The notes below the pieces were generated by a model that saw only the letters and a list, made by a program, of their open reading frames with translations, was not told the origin of the DNA and ran no database searches. Shown here one piece after another: positions 38,414-47,125 of a stretch of 50,128 bases of DNA. The stretch is from JBFWUW01 sp050247075. GTDB taxonomy: Bacteria; Planctomycetota; Planctomycetia; Pirellulales; JBFWUW01. The translations under genes were made by a program, and so were the position numbers. The stretch's first letter is position 1, and each line of letters begins with the position of its first letter. The stretch covers positions 1 through 50,128 of the forward strand of contig JBFWUW010000054.1 in the NCBI GenBank assembly GCA_050247075.1. The letters are read 5' to 3'.

Positions 38414-40525
38414 ATGAAATCTCTATTGGTTGTGCCGTTCCTCGCTGCCATGTTGGCCGCGATGCCGGCCAACGAAGCTGTCGCCGGATATTGCGGCGCT
38501 TCGTGTTACCGCAGTTGTTCGAGTTGTGCCGATACCGGCAGCTACTGCGGCTGCAAGCAGCAATGCTGCACGGTGATGAAGCAGTGCAAGGAAGTAGTGT
38601 ACGAACAGCAATCGTACACTTGCTACAAAAACGTCTACGAGACGGTTTGTGAGCCCAAGACGATTAATTGCTGCAAGTACGTCAACGAGACGTGCTACCG
38701 CGACTGCGAGTACACGGTCTGCAAGCCGGTTTGGGAAACCAAAACCCGCGACATTTGCTACACCGTTTGCAAGCCAGTCTACGAGACTCGCGTGAAGGAC
38801 ATCTGCTACACCGTGTGCAAGCCGGTCTACGAGACCTGCCATAAGGACATTCCTTATACCGTGTGCAAGCCCGTCTACGAGACCCGTACCAAAGACATCT
38901 GCTACACGGTCTGCAAGCCGGTCTACGAGACGCACAACAAGCAGATCTGCTACACGGTCTGCAAGCCGGTCTACGAGACCCGTACCAAGGACATCTGCTA
39001 CACCGTGTGCAAGCCGGTCTACGAGACCCGCACCAAGGACATCTGCTACACCGTGTGCAAGCCGGTCTACGAGACCCGTACCAAGGACATCTGCTACACG
39101 GTCTGCAAGCCGGTCTATGAGACCTGCCACAAAGACATCTGCTACACGGTCTGCAAACCCGTCTACGAGACGCACACCAAGAATATCTGCTACACGGTCT
39201 GCAAGCCGGTTTACGAGACGCACACTAAGGATATCTGCTACACGGTCTGCAAGCCGGTGTATGAGACGCGCGAACGCGTCTGCCATTACACCACCTGCAA
39301 GCCAGTGTGGGAGACCAAGACTCGCGACATTTGCTACACGGTCTGCAAGCCGGTCTACGAGACCTGCCACCGCGACGTGTGCTACACCGTCTGCAAGCCC
39401 GTCCACTATACCAAGACCGTCAACGTCTGTGGCGGCCATTGGGAAACCCAGGTCACCGAGTGCCCTGGTCCCGTGGTGACGAAGGTCGTTCAAGAGCCAG
39501 GTTGCTGGGTTTGGGATCCGTGCTGCTGCCGCTGCTGCTACAAGCCAGGCGCTTGCCACACGGAACAAGTCCAGTGCCCTTCGACCAAGGTTTGCAAGAA
39601 GGTCTGGGTTCCTGAAATGCACCAGAAGACCATCAACTGCTGCAAGTACGTCTCCGAGACCTGCCACAAGCAGGTTCCGTACACGGTTTGCAAGATGGTC
39701 CCCGAGCAGTGCCACAAGACCTGCACCTACAAGGTTTGCCACATGGTGCAAGAGTGCCACGAGAAGCGGGTTCCCTACACCGTCTGCAAAATGGTGCCTG
39801 AGCAGCGCGTCAAGCAATGCACCTACACCACCTGCAAGATGGTGCCTGAGCAGCGCGTCAAGCAATGCACCTACACCACCTGCAAGATGGTGCCTGAGCA
39901 GCGCGTTAAGCACTGCACCTACACCTTCTGCAAAATGGTGCCAGAGCTGCGCGTCAAGCACTGCACCTACACCGTCTGCATTATGGTGCCTGAGCTGCGC
40001 GTCAAGCACTGCACCTACACCGTCTGCTATATGGTGCCAGAGCAGCGCGTCAAGCACTGCACCTACACCGTCTGCAAAATGGTTCCTGAGCAACGCGTGA
40101 AGAACTGCACCTACACCACCTGCAAGATGGTCCCCGAGCAACGCGTCAAGCAATGCTCTTACACCGTCTGCAAGATGGTTGCGGAAACCCGCGTCAAGCA
40201 TTGCACCTACACTGTCTGCAAGATGGTGCAGCAGCAGTGCCACAAGCAGTGCACCTACACCGTCTGCAAGATGGTGCCGGAGCAATGCCACAAGACCTGC
40301 ACTTACAAGGTCTGCCACATGGTGGCCGAGAAGTGCGTCAAGCAGGTGCCGTATTGCGTGAGCAAGCCGGTTCACTACACCAAGACCGTCATGGTCCCCC
40401 GGTGTGTCTGCAAGCGTGTTCCCTACACGGTAACTCGCTGCGTGCCCAAGGTTGTCTGCAAGGAAGTTCCGGTCACGGTTTGCTGCCCGGTTCCTTGCTG
40501 CGACGCTGGTGCGTGCTGCAACTAA
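38414..40525 (+). CDS. Giant cysteine-rich YTV-repeat envelope protein
   Basis: 703 residues from the ATG at 38414, with GGAGGAGAC upstream. A signal peptide (KSLLVVPFLAAMLAAMPANE, cleavage near AVA-GYC) precedes the mature chain. There are two repeat arrays, each of 15 units of 16 residues: units like YTVCKPVYETRTKDIC in the first (38711-39430) and YTVCKMVPEQRVKHCT in the second (39680-40399). Both arrays are preceded by KTINCCKYV(N/S)ETC and both end in KPVHYTKTV, so the halves look like a duplication. A short linker with CWVWDPCCCRCCYKPG joins them. Almost every unit carries one to two cysteines. It matches the planctomycete YTV domain, associated with the proteinaceous cell wall. Disulfide crosslinking is inferred. 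Confidence 0.9.
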   Translation: MKSLLVVPFLAAMLAAMPANEAVAGYCGASCYRSCSSCADTGSYCGCKQQCCTVMKQCKEVVYEQQSYTCYKNVYETVCEPKTINCCKYVNETCYRDCEYTVCKPVWETKTRDICYTVCKPVYETRVKDICYTVCKPVYETCHKDIPYTVCKPVYETRTKDICYTVCKPVYETHNKQICYTVCKPVYETRTKDICYTVCKPVYETRTKDICYTVCKPVYETRTKDICYTVCKPVYETCHKDICYTVCKPVYETHTKNICYTVCKPVYETHTKDICYTVCKPVYETRERVCHYTTCKPVWETKTRDICYTVCKPVYETCHRDVCYTVCKPVHYTKTVNVCGGHWETQVTECPGPVVTKVVQEPGCWVWDPCCCRCCYKPGACHTEQVQCPSTKVCKKVWVPEMHQKTINCCKYVSETCHKQVPYTVCKMVPEQCHKTCTYKVCHMVQECHEKRVPYTVCKMVPEQRVKQCTYTTCKMVPEQRVKQCTYTTCKMVPEQRVKHCTYTFCKMVPELRVKHCTYTVCIMVPELRVKHCTYTVCYMVPEQRVKHCTYTVCKMVPEQRVKNCTYTTCKMVPEQRVKQCSYTVCKMVAETRVKHCTYTVCKMVQQQCHKQCTYTVCKMVPEQCHKTCTYKVCHMVAEKCVKQVPYCVSKPVHYTKTVMVPRCVCKRVPYTVTRCVPKVVCKEVPVTVCCPVPCCDAGACCN
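38711..39430 (+). repeat. Tandem array A, 15 units of 48 bp in the YTV gene
   Basis: Fifteen in-frame 16-codon units (720 bp). The consensus product is YTVCKPVYETRTKDIC; units 6-8 are identical in protein sequence, and units 1, 12, 13 and 15 are the most divergent. Synonymous differences between identical units show that they are not all very recent copies. Confidence 0.9.
39680..40399 (+). repeat. Tandem array B, 15 units of 48 bp in the YTV gene
   Basis: Again exactly 15 units of 16 codons (720 bp), consensus YTVCKMVPEQRVKHCT. Outer units vary more than the central ones, and the last unit (YCVSKPVHYTKTVMVP) returns to the array A ending. Confidence 0.9.
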
Positions 40526-40589
40526 GCGGCGAACACCGAGTGTAGCCTGACGAAGGAGACACGCGGTGGAGCCTGGTCCCACCACGAGC

Positions 40590-40630
40590 GGCGGCTCGGC
40601 CCCCAATGGGTCGAGCCGCCTTTCTTTTTT
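40590..40630 (+). terminator. Intrinsic terminator after the YTV gene
   Basis: GGCGGCTCG (40590-40598) and CGAGCCGCC (40612-40620) form a perfect 9-bp stem around a 13-nt loop, followed by TTTCTTTTTT. It lies 65 nt past the stop codon. Confidence 0.85.
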
Positions 40631-41070
40631 GATGGCCGCCCAACCGTCATGCCAAGCGGGATAACCCCAGTCCCGATCCTTGGCCTCTTCCTCAGACGTG
40701 TCGCTGGCCGATTCTCCCTTGCAACCCCAGGCCCGGCCTTGCCGATTGTGCCGAGGGTGGCAATCGTTATGCCGTCGGTTCTGACGGCTGCCCCGTTCGA
40801 TCGCGGCGTAACGAGATTTCCTCCCCTAGCGGCCGCGCTGCGCCGCGCGGCTATGCCATAACCTCTTGTTCTGCAACGGCTAACGCTCGTGCGGCGGACT
40901 TCAACAAAAATGTCGCCGACTTCCACGAACGTCGAATGAACATTGCGAGCGAACCAGGCTTCATGGAATGTATGCCACCTGGCCGCTGCTCTGGCACGAG
41001 GCCCGAGCCAGGCCCGCCGCACGGACGGCATGGCATTGGCTGCCTCACTCGCGACAAAGGAGGTCGGTCG
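40631..41070. other. Intergenic region between the YTV and beta-barrel genes
   Basis: No gene supported. Open frames here are alanine/proline-rich and lack a start context. The upstream part of the frame that leads into the barrel gene (from 40936) is unconserved. Confidence 0.4.
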
Positions 41071-42345
41071 ATGAAAGTCTTAATGTGGAGCGCCGTGGCG
41101 CTCGCCCTGTTTGGTACTTTGCCCGCTGGGGCACAGTCATCAGGCGGGCTGCGTTTGGTGGGGCATTTCGACCCGCCCCTGGTCCCCGTTCCGTCGGGCA
41201 GTCCTTCCGATCGGCATAGCCTGATCGCCGAGGAACCGCTCGATTCCCCCCCAACGCCGCCGCCTCCCACTGATCCCAACGCCGCCGCGGCCCCTTTCGC
41301 CGACAACAGCCAGCCTGGCTATTTCGGTTCCAATGCGGCTGTCAGCAGCAGTTGCCAGGACGGTAGTTGCAATCGAGGTTGTTGCGACCACGGCTGCGGC
41401 TGCAACGATGACTGTTGCTGTGGTCCCGGCTTGCTCGATTGCTGCCGCGTTTGCCCGCCCAGCGGGTTTTCCGCGGAGATCGGCTTTTACTTCCTCAAGC
41501 CGCACTGGCAAACCAATCAAGCCTTCTCGGTTGCTACGCAAGCCGGCGGCACGTTTGCCTTTCAAAATATCGACTTTGGATACAGCTACGACGTTTCGCC
41601 GTTTATTGCGCTTGGTTACACGCTGGATAACGGCCTCGGTTTCAAGGTCCGCTACTGGGACTTCCAAGACAATAGCAGCGTCAATGTCGCCACGGGTGCC
41701 ACGCAATTCGTCGCCTACGCCAATCCCCTGGGGCTAGGTGGCATCGCTGGCCCCAATACTACGGCTGCGGCCAACAGCAATCTGCGAATCAAGGTGTGGG
41801 ATTTCGAGGTGACGCAGCGCCTGGACTGCAATTGTTGGATCTGGAACTTTGGCGGCGGTATCCGGTACTTGCACACCACGCAAGCCTTCAATGCCACTAT
41901 CAACGGAGCGGCGAATGCCGTCGACGACATGACCTCGAGCCACCGGTTCAAGGGTGTCGGTCCTACCTTGTCGCTGAACGGCCAGCGTTACCTGGGTTGC
42001 AGCGGCTTTTCGCTCTACGGCAACGGCCGGGCGTCGGTATTGGTCGGCGACAATACGCAAAACGCGCAACTCACGGCGGCCAACGGTACGTTGGGCAACC
42101 GCGCACAGCAATCGAATTGGGGAACACTTTCCGTGACCGAGTTGGAAATCGGCGTGGCCTACCAGCGTACGTTCGGTTGCTTCACCATGGTTGGCAGCAC
42201 CGGTCTGGTCGGCCAATATTGGACCGGCATCGGCAACGCCGCCAATGTCGATACGTTCACTCTGTTCGGCACCGACGAGACCCAAAACAACTCCATCAAC
42301 ATGGCGTTGTATGGGTTACGTGCTTCATTGTCTTTCTACTACTAG
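41071..42345 (+). CDS. Outer-membrane beta-barrel protein with N-terminal cysteine cluster
   Basis: 424 residues. AAAGGAGGTC lies upstream of the ATG at 41071, fixing the start. The signal peptide is VLMWSAVALALFGTLPAGA. The mature N-terminus is proline-rich (DSPPTPPPPTDPN), then has a cysteine-rich stretch CQDGSCNRGCCDHGCGCNDD (about residues 95-114) continuing CCCGPGLLDCCRVCPP. The remainder alternates aromatic and polar residues as in a beta-barrel, and ends in LRASLSFYY with a terminal aromatic, as outer-membrane proteins do. It resembles the Lpg1974-like/planctomycete pore-forming family by general pattern only. The neighbouring YTV protein suggests a joint role in the cell envelope. Confidence 0.75.
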   Translation: MKVLMWSAVALALFGTLPAGAQSSGGLRLVGHFDPPLVPVPSGSPSDRHSLIAEEPLDSPPTPPPPTDPNAAAAPFADNSQPGYFGSNAAVSSSCQDGSCNRGCCDHGCGCNDDCCCGPGLLDCCRVCPPSGFSAEIGFYFLKPHWQTNQAFSVATQAGGTFAFQNIDFGYSYDVSPFIALGYTLDNGLGFKVRYWDFQDNSSVNVATGATQFVAYANPLGLGGIAGPNTTAAANSNLRIKVWDFEVTQRLDCNCWIWNFGGGIRYLHTTQAFNATINGAANAVDDMTSSHRFKGVGPTLSLNGQRYLGCSGFSLYGNGRASVLVGDNTQNAQLTAANGTLGNRAQQSNWGTLSVTELEIGVAYQRTFGCFTMVGSTGLVGQYWTGIGNAANVDTFTLFGTDETQNNSINMALYGLRASLSFYY

Positions 42346-42530
42346 CAAACCCGGCAAATGTTGCCAGCGGTCGGGCACCATCCAGGCCAGGCCGCCTCCA
42401 AGAGCCGGATATCCTGACTTCCTCCCAGTTCTTGCGGCACGTTTGGCAATTGCCCGCGTCTACCGCCCAAGATGGTCATTGTGCAATCCGCGCAATGGCC
42501 ACCTTGGCGCGGTTCGCGCGGCGATTGCAT

Positions 42531-43541
42531 TTATCGGGTCTTGAATACCCGCAACAGCAGCCATAGTGACGGGGCGATCATCGCGCCGCCGATCGGCAGC
42601 GACAGTACCAGAAAACGCAGTGTGGCGAGCGGAGCCGCCGATTCCGCCAGCGAAATGTGCGGGTAGACCAAATAGGGATACTGTGCGCAACCCCAGCCCA
42701 ACAGCAGCAGGGCAATCTGCCCGATGGCAAAAACACGGCTCAAGCGGGCTCGTCGCGTGAAGACCGACCAGGCCGATCCCGCGAAACAAGCCAGGCCCGC
42801 CAGCACGATAGGCAATCGCCACGAACCGAGCAGTTGCCGCATGAACCAAGGGGCCTCGTGCCAGCCAATAAATACGGTAATGCCCGCCAAGGCCGCCGTG
42901 GTGGTACCCGCCCAAATGGCCCGCCGGCGGAAATCGTCGCGTAGTTCGTCCTTGGTTTCGTTGGTCAGGTAGACAGCCGCCAGAAAGGCACAGGTCGAAA
43001 GGGCCAGTAGCCCGTTGCAAATGCAATAGGGCGACAGCCAGGTGGCGGCACTCCCCAAGGTTCCCTGAATGGTCTCGCCAACCAGCACTTCTCCCTTGGT
43101 TACGACGCCAAACGTGGCCCCCAGCAGCAGCGGCGAAATGATCGAAGCCGTGCCGAACACGACACCCCAGGCACTGGCTTGGGAGGTGCCATCGGAGTGG
43201 CCTTGATGCGATCGAAACACAAACGACGCGCCACGAAGCATGATCCCCAACAGCGCCAGATGCAAAGGCACGAAGAAGGCAATCACCATCGCGGAATAGC
43301 CCGCCGGAAAACAGGTGAACAAAATCACGATCACCAGAATCAGCCAGACGTGGTTGGCCTCCCAAACGGGCCCCATCGCCTTTTGAATCGCCAGGCGCTG
43401 GGCCTGTTTTCGCGGGCCGGACGCGAGCAAATCCCACACGCCGCCGCCAAAATCGGCACCCCCCAACAGCGCATACGCCGTGATGCCCAGCAGCGCGGCG
43501 ATGGCCGACAGATTAATCCAGATGTTTTCTTCACCAACCAT
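42531..43541 (-). CDS. cydB: Cytochrome bd-type quinol oxidase subunit II
   Basis: 336 residues, an integral membrane protein with about eight helices. ITAYALLGGADFGGGVWDLL and PVWEANHVWLILVIVILFTC are the CydB N-terminal signature; MLRGASFVFRSHQGH and GTLGSAATWLSPYCICNGLL follow. With CydA it forms the bd oxidase, reducing oxygen to water with quinol. The ATG at 43541 (MVGEENIW) is preferred to an upstream codon at 43655, which lies inside cydA. It follows cydA by 55 nt in the same operon. Confidence 0.93.
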   Translation of the reverse strand: MVGEENIWINLSAIAALLGITAYALLGGADFGGGVWDLLASGPRKQAQRLAIQKAMGPVWEANHVWLILVIVILFTCFPAGYSAMVIAFFVPLHLALLGIMLRGASFVFRSHQGHSDGTSQASAWGVVFGTASIISPLLLGATFGVVTKGEVLVGETIQGTLGSAATWLSPYCICNGLLALSTCAFLAAVYLTNETKDELRDDFRRRAIWAGTTTAALAGITVFIGWHEAPWFMRQLLGSWRLPIVLAGLACFAGSAWSVFTRRARLSRVFAIGQIALLLLGWGCAQYPYLVYPHISLAESAAPLATLRFLVLSLPIGGAMIAPSLWLLLRVFKTR

Positions 43542-43596
43542 GCACAAGTCCCTGGCAATAAAAGCCAGCCCTTTTTCAACGGGCTGATAAATGTGC

Positions 43597-44913
43597 TTAA
43601 GACGCTGTTTGTGGCGAGTCAGCCGTTTCCCTGGAAATTCGTCGCAACAATCCAATTACGGTTACGGCCAACAAGACGTACAGGCAAGTGAAGGAGAGGA
43701 ACATCTCTGGCACATGCGTGGCGGGCGTCACCGCGTCGCTTGTTCGCATGACACCGTGGATGATCCACGGCTGCCGGCCCAGCTCCGTCACAAACCAACC
43801 CGCTTCCAGCCCCAGAAAACCGATCGGGCAGATCAGCACCAGGCAGCGCAGCAGCCACTTTCGGTCGGTCAGGTTGGCACGGCCGCGAACATAGGCGATC
43901 CAAAACCAAAAGCACGCCGCCAACAGCCCCATGCCGCTGGCCACCATGATCTGAAATGCCGCATGGGTGTAGCCCACCCGCGGCCAGTCGTGCCGCGGGA
44001 TCTGATCCAGCCCCGGCACTTCCTCGGAGGGGTCGCCCGTCGCCAAAAAGCTCAATCCCCCCGGTATTTCCAGCGACCAGCGGGTGGATTGTGTCTCTTC
44101 GTCAGGCCAGCCGCCAAGGTGCAAAGGCGCGTGGGTTTGCGTGACAAAATGGCCCTCCATGGCGGCAAATTTGGCTGGCTGCGTGCGAAAGATCGACTTG
44201 GCCAAAAAGTCGCCGCTGACCGGTTGCAGCACGGCGCAAACCGTTCCCACGATCATGGAAGTGAGCAGCGCTGCCCGCGAGGTTGCATCGTGCTTGCCTC
44301 GCAGGTACGCCCAGGCATTGGCCCCTGCCACGGCAAAGGCCACGGCCATGTAACAGGCCAGGGTGGAATGCCAGGCCATGTTTAGCCACAGCGGTTGCTT
44401 GAAGATGGCGATTGGATCCGTGACGATGACCTTGCCGCTTTCCATCGAAAACCCAATGGGCTGCTGCATCCAGGCATTTACGCCCAACACCAACACGCCC
44501 GACGCCATGCCGCTGAAGGCAATCACCACGCCGCACCACCAGTGTGCCCAGGGACGTAGTCGATCCCAACCGTACAGGTAGAGCCCGATGAAAATGGCTT
44601 CCAGGAAAAAGGCGTAGCCTTCCAGGCCAAACATGTGCCCCACGACCGCCCCCAGCAGTTCCATATATTGGGGCCATAGCAGCCCTAGTTCCAGGGAAAG
44701 CGCGGTGCCCGATACGGCCCCCACGGCGAACAATAGCCCCGTGATCTTCGCCCAGCGTTTGGCCAGCACTTTATAATGCGGCTGGCCGGTGCGCAGGTAC
44801 ATGCCTTCCACAATCACCAGCAGCAACGGCATGCCGATGCCAATCGCCGCGTAGACCATGTGAAACGCCAACGACAACGTCATCAGCAGCCGAGCCGCGA
44901 CCAGATTCGACAT
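43597..44913 (-). CDS. cydA: Cytochrome bd-type quinol oxidase subunit I (CIO-like)
   Basis: 438 residues. FHMVYAAIGIGMPLLLVIVE (His18, haem b595 ligand region), GHMFGLEGYAFFLEAIFIGL with the conserved Glu, QPLWLNMAWHSTLACYMAVA (second haem His) and GLEAGWFVTELGRQPWIIHG (GRQPW motif) are all present. The quinol loop is short, like cyanide-insensitive oxidases, and the protein is shorter than E. coli CydA (522). It lies in the cytoplasmic membrane. The start codon directly follows the stop of the CDF gene (TGAATG), so it is translationally coupled. Confidence 0.93.
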   Translation of the reverse strand: MSNLVAARLLMTLSLAFHMVYAAIGIGMPLLLVIVEGMYLRTGQPHYKVLAKRWAKITGLLFAVGAVSGTALSLELGLLWPQYMELLGAVVGHMFGLEGYAFFLEAIFIGLYLYGWDRLRPWAHWWCGVVIAFSGMASGVLVLGVNAWMQQPIGFSMESGKVIVTDPIAIFKQPLWLNMAWHSTLACYMAVAFAVAGANAWAYLRGKHDATSRAALLTSMIVGTVCAVLQPVSGDFLAKSIFRTQPAKFAAMEGHFVTQTHAPLHLGGWPDEETQSTRWSLEIPGGLSFLATGDPSEEVPGLDQIPRHDWPRVGYTHAAFQIMVASGMGLLAACFWFWIAYVRGRANLTDRKWLLRCLVLICPIGFLGLEAGWFVTELGRQPWIIHGVMRTSDAVTPATHVPEMFLSFTCLYVLLAVTVIGLLRRISRETADSPQTAS

Positions 44914-45831
44914 TCAATGCTCCTCTCCATGCGGCTCTAAATGGACCAGCACGTCGCGTAGCGCCGGCAAGCTCGCCACCAGTCGGTCTTTGACGGCGTG
45001 CCCAATGCGGTGTCCCGCGGCAACGGTCAATTGTGGATCGACTTCAATATGAATATCCGCGAAGAATTCCAGTCCTGATTTACGAACCCAAAGTTTTTCA
45101 ACTCCTTGCACGCCCGGCACGTCTTGCGCGATCTGGCGGACCCGAGCCAAGACCTCCGGCGCGGCTTGCACGTCCATTAATTCACTGCCACTTCTGCGAA
45201 AGAGTTGCACGCCCGACCAAACAATGACCGCCACGACCACCAGCGAAGCGGCCTCGTCGGCCCATACAAACCGTGCGCCCCCCCAGCGATTGGCCGCCAG
45301 CCCCAACAGCACGGCCAGCGCACACAGCGCGTCGCCGCGGTGGTCCCAAGCGTTGGCGATGATCGAGGCCGAGCCTGTACGCCGACCGACACGAACCTTG
45401 TAATGGTACAGGCACTCCTTGACGACGGTATTGATGCCGGCGATGAACAATGTCCAAACAGGCGGCGGCGAATGGGGGCTGCCGATGCGCTGGATAGCTT
45501 CCCAGCCGATGGCGAGCGCGGACAGCACGATCAGCAAAGCCACGTTGGAGGCCGCGATCCCCTCGGCCCGGCTGTGCCCATAGGGATGTTCTTGGTCGGG
45601 GGGCCGCTGGGCAATCCGTAACGCCAGTAGCACGACCACCGTGGTAAACGCGTCGCCTAGCGAATTAACCGCATCGGCCAGCAGCGCAAAGGAATCTCCC
45701 AACCACCCGCCAATCAGCTTGGCCAGTCCTAGCGCAAGGTTAAGTCCCAGGCCCAGCCAGGCTGCCCTGGTGACATCGCGATACAGCGGCACCGCTGTTT
45801 GAGCTTCGCTGTGGGGAGCCAGTTTTGACAC
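44914..45831 (-). CDS. Cation diffusion facilitator (CDF) metal transporter
   Basis: 305 residues from a GTG at 45831. Six membrane segments are expected: WLGLGLNLALGLAKLIGGWL, FALLADAVNSLGDAFTTVVV, NVALLIVLSALAIGWEAI, LFIAGINTVVKEC and so on. The metal site in helix 5 reads NAWDHRGDALCALAVLLG (DxxxD), a pattern associated with Mn/Fe-type CDF proteins, and helix 2 has ADAVNSLGD. The C-terminal cytoplasmic domain (VLARVRQIAQDVPGVQGVEK, FADIHIEVDPQLTVAAGHRI) is typical. It exports divalent metal. Its stop touches the cydA start, so metal export and the bd oxidase are coupled here. Specificity is not decided by sequence. Confidence 0.87.
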   Translation of the reverse strand: MSKLAPHSEAQTAVPLYRDVTRAAWLGLGLNLALGLAKLIGGWLGDSFALLADAVNSLGDAFTTVVVLLALRIAQRPPDQEHPYGHSRAEGIAASNVALLIVLSALAIGWEAIQRIGSPHSPPPVWTLFIAGINTVVKECLYHYKVRVGRRTGSASIIANAWDHRGDALCALAVLLGLAANRWGGARFVWADEAASLVVVAVIVWSGVQLFRRSGSELMDVQAAPEVLARVRQIAQDVPGVQGVEKLWVRKSGLEFFADIHIEVDPQLTVAAGHRIGHAVKDRLVASLPALRDVLVHLEPHGEEH

Positions 45832-45993
45832 CGCGGACTTGGGCCGACGAAAGGAATGCAGCAGGCTTGCCAGAATAACGGATCGAGCTTAGCCAGGGGA
45901 ACCGGCGGCCGATGAAATGGATGTTTGCCAAGAATGGTTTGGTGGGCACGGTTCAGAATCGGTACGATGTTGCCAGTGACGAAAGGAAATGCG

Positions 45994-46980
45994 ATGTCCC
46001 GGCGATTCCGACAAATCAGGCGATCCATTGCGGTTGGCTGCTGGCTGGCCGGTTGCTGTTTTGCGCATTGCGCCGAGGAGTCACCATCAATCGGTCCGGC
46101 GGATTTAATTCCGCGACTGGACGATGCCCAATTTGCCGTGCGCGAACAGGCCGAGCAACAATTGCTGGAATTGGGCACGTCCGCGCTGCCGGCTCTGAAA
46201 GAGGCAGCCCAGGCCGATTCAGCCGAGGTCCGCTTTCGTGCTCGGCGTATCATGGCAATGGTCCATCGCCGGCTGCTGGACGCCAGCTTCGAGCGCTTCG
46301 CCCAGCAACCCGACGACGTGCTCGATGTCGAGTACGGCATGTGGCTCGTTGCCCGGCTGCTCAATCCTGACTGCCAACGGGAACCGCTTGGCTTGCAACT
46401 TGATGAATTAGCGGACAGGGTTCGTGCCTTGCTGCCGCCAGACAAACTGCCGCGAGAAGCCGATCCCAACGTCGTGGTCGCGGCCGTGCGCCAGGTCTTA
46501 TTTGTCGAAGAAGGATTCACGGGAAATACCGCTAACTTCGATTTTCCCGGTAACAGTTCCTTGGAAACCGTTCTGGAAACCAAACGCGGGCTGCCGATCT
46601 TGTTGTCGCTCGTGGTGGTTGCGGTCGGCCAAAGGCTGGATTTGCCCTTGGTGGGAATTCCCACGGCGGGGCAATTCAAGGTCAAGTACGATGGCTTGCA
46701 TGCGCCCAGGGGATTTCCACAATCGGACATTGTCTTGCATCCCTTTGAGGATGGCCGAATTCTCTCCGTTGAAGAGATCAAGAAGCAATCAGGCGGTGTC
46801 GATCCGGCTATTTACCTCAAACCGGCGGAACCGCGTGCCACGATGGTGCGGATATTAGCCAATCTGATTAGCCATCTTGCCGCACATGGTCAGGACGCCA
46901 AGGCGGAGCGGGCCTTTGCCTATCGAGCGTTGCTCGAGGCCCATGCCGGGCGGTCCCGGGAAAGTCTGCCGTTTCCCTGA
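45994..46980 (+). CDS. SirB1/transglutaminase-like-2 family exported protein
   Basis: 328 residues from the ATG at 45994, with GAAAGGAAA upstream. A signal-like segment (IRRSIAVGCWLAGCCFAHCA) is followed by a helical region resembling HEAT-type repeats (LIPRLDDAQFAVREQAEQQL, RFRARRIMAMVHRRLL). The main domain has SSLETVLETKRGLPILLSLV and VVAVGQRLDLPLVGIPTAGQ, the SirB1/Transglut_core2 pattern. In SirB1 relatives the sequence after this reads PGHF; here it is AGQF, so the usual His is Gln. Activity as a transglutaminase/peptidase is therefore doubtful. The C-terminal part is short; the TPR-like tail of SirB1 may be partly present. No operon partner is clear. Confidence 0.7.
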   Translation: MSRRFRQIRRSIAVGCWLAGCCFAHCAEESPSIGPADLIPRLDDAQFAVREQAEQQLLELGTSALPALKEAAQADSAEVRFRARRIMAMVHRRLLDASFERFAQQPDDVLDVEYGMWLVARLLNPDCQREPLGLQLDELADRVRALLPPDKLPREADPNVVVAAVRQVLFVEEGFTGNTANFDFPGNSSLETVLETKRGLPILLSLVVVAVGQRLDLPLVGIPTAGQFKVKYDGLHAPRGFPQSDIVLHPFEDGRILSVEEIKKQSGGVDPAIYLKPAEPRATMVRILANLISHLAAHGQDAKAERAFAYRALLEAHAGRSRESLPFP

Positions 46981-47125
46981 AAGGCGCTGCGGGGCTACCA
47001 CTGCTGGCTGGTGACGCCCGATTTTACACGACTGGGTTTGACCCACGGGACCCGCGGCCATAGGATTGCTTGGTTTTTTTGCCGCGGCAGCCAGCGGCGA
47101 ACCTGTCCGGCGAGAAAGACCAGGT

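Noticed and set aside
38711..40399. 48-bp periodicity resembling a CRISPR array
   Set aside because: Units are contiguous and in frame with no unique spacers, and no cas genes are present.
38423..40606. A 727-codon open frame antisense to the YTV gene
   Set aside because: Its product is a Leu/Ala/Asp/Val/Gly repeat mirroring the 48-bp periodicity; the sense frame has a signal peptide, ribosome binding site, terminator and known YTV motif. Long antisense frames follow from repeat composition.
40649..40861. A 70-codon plus-strand frame after the YTV terminator
   Set aside because: No ribosome binding site and no family resemblance; proline/alanine-rich composition expected by chance.
42460..43437. 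A 325-codon minus-strand frame overlapping cydB
   Set aside because: Same strand, wrong frame; rich in Gly/His/Arg with no CydB motifs.
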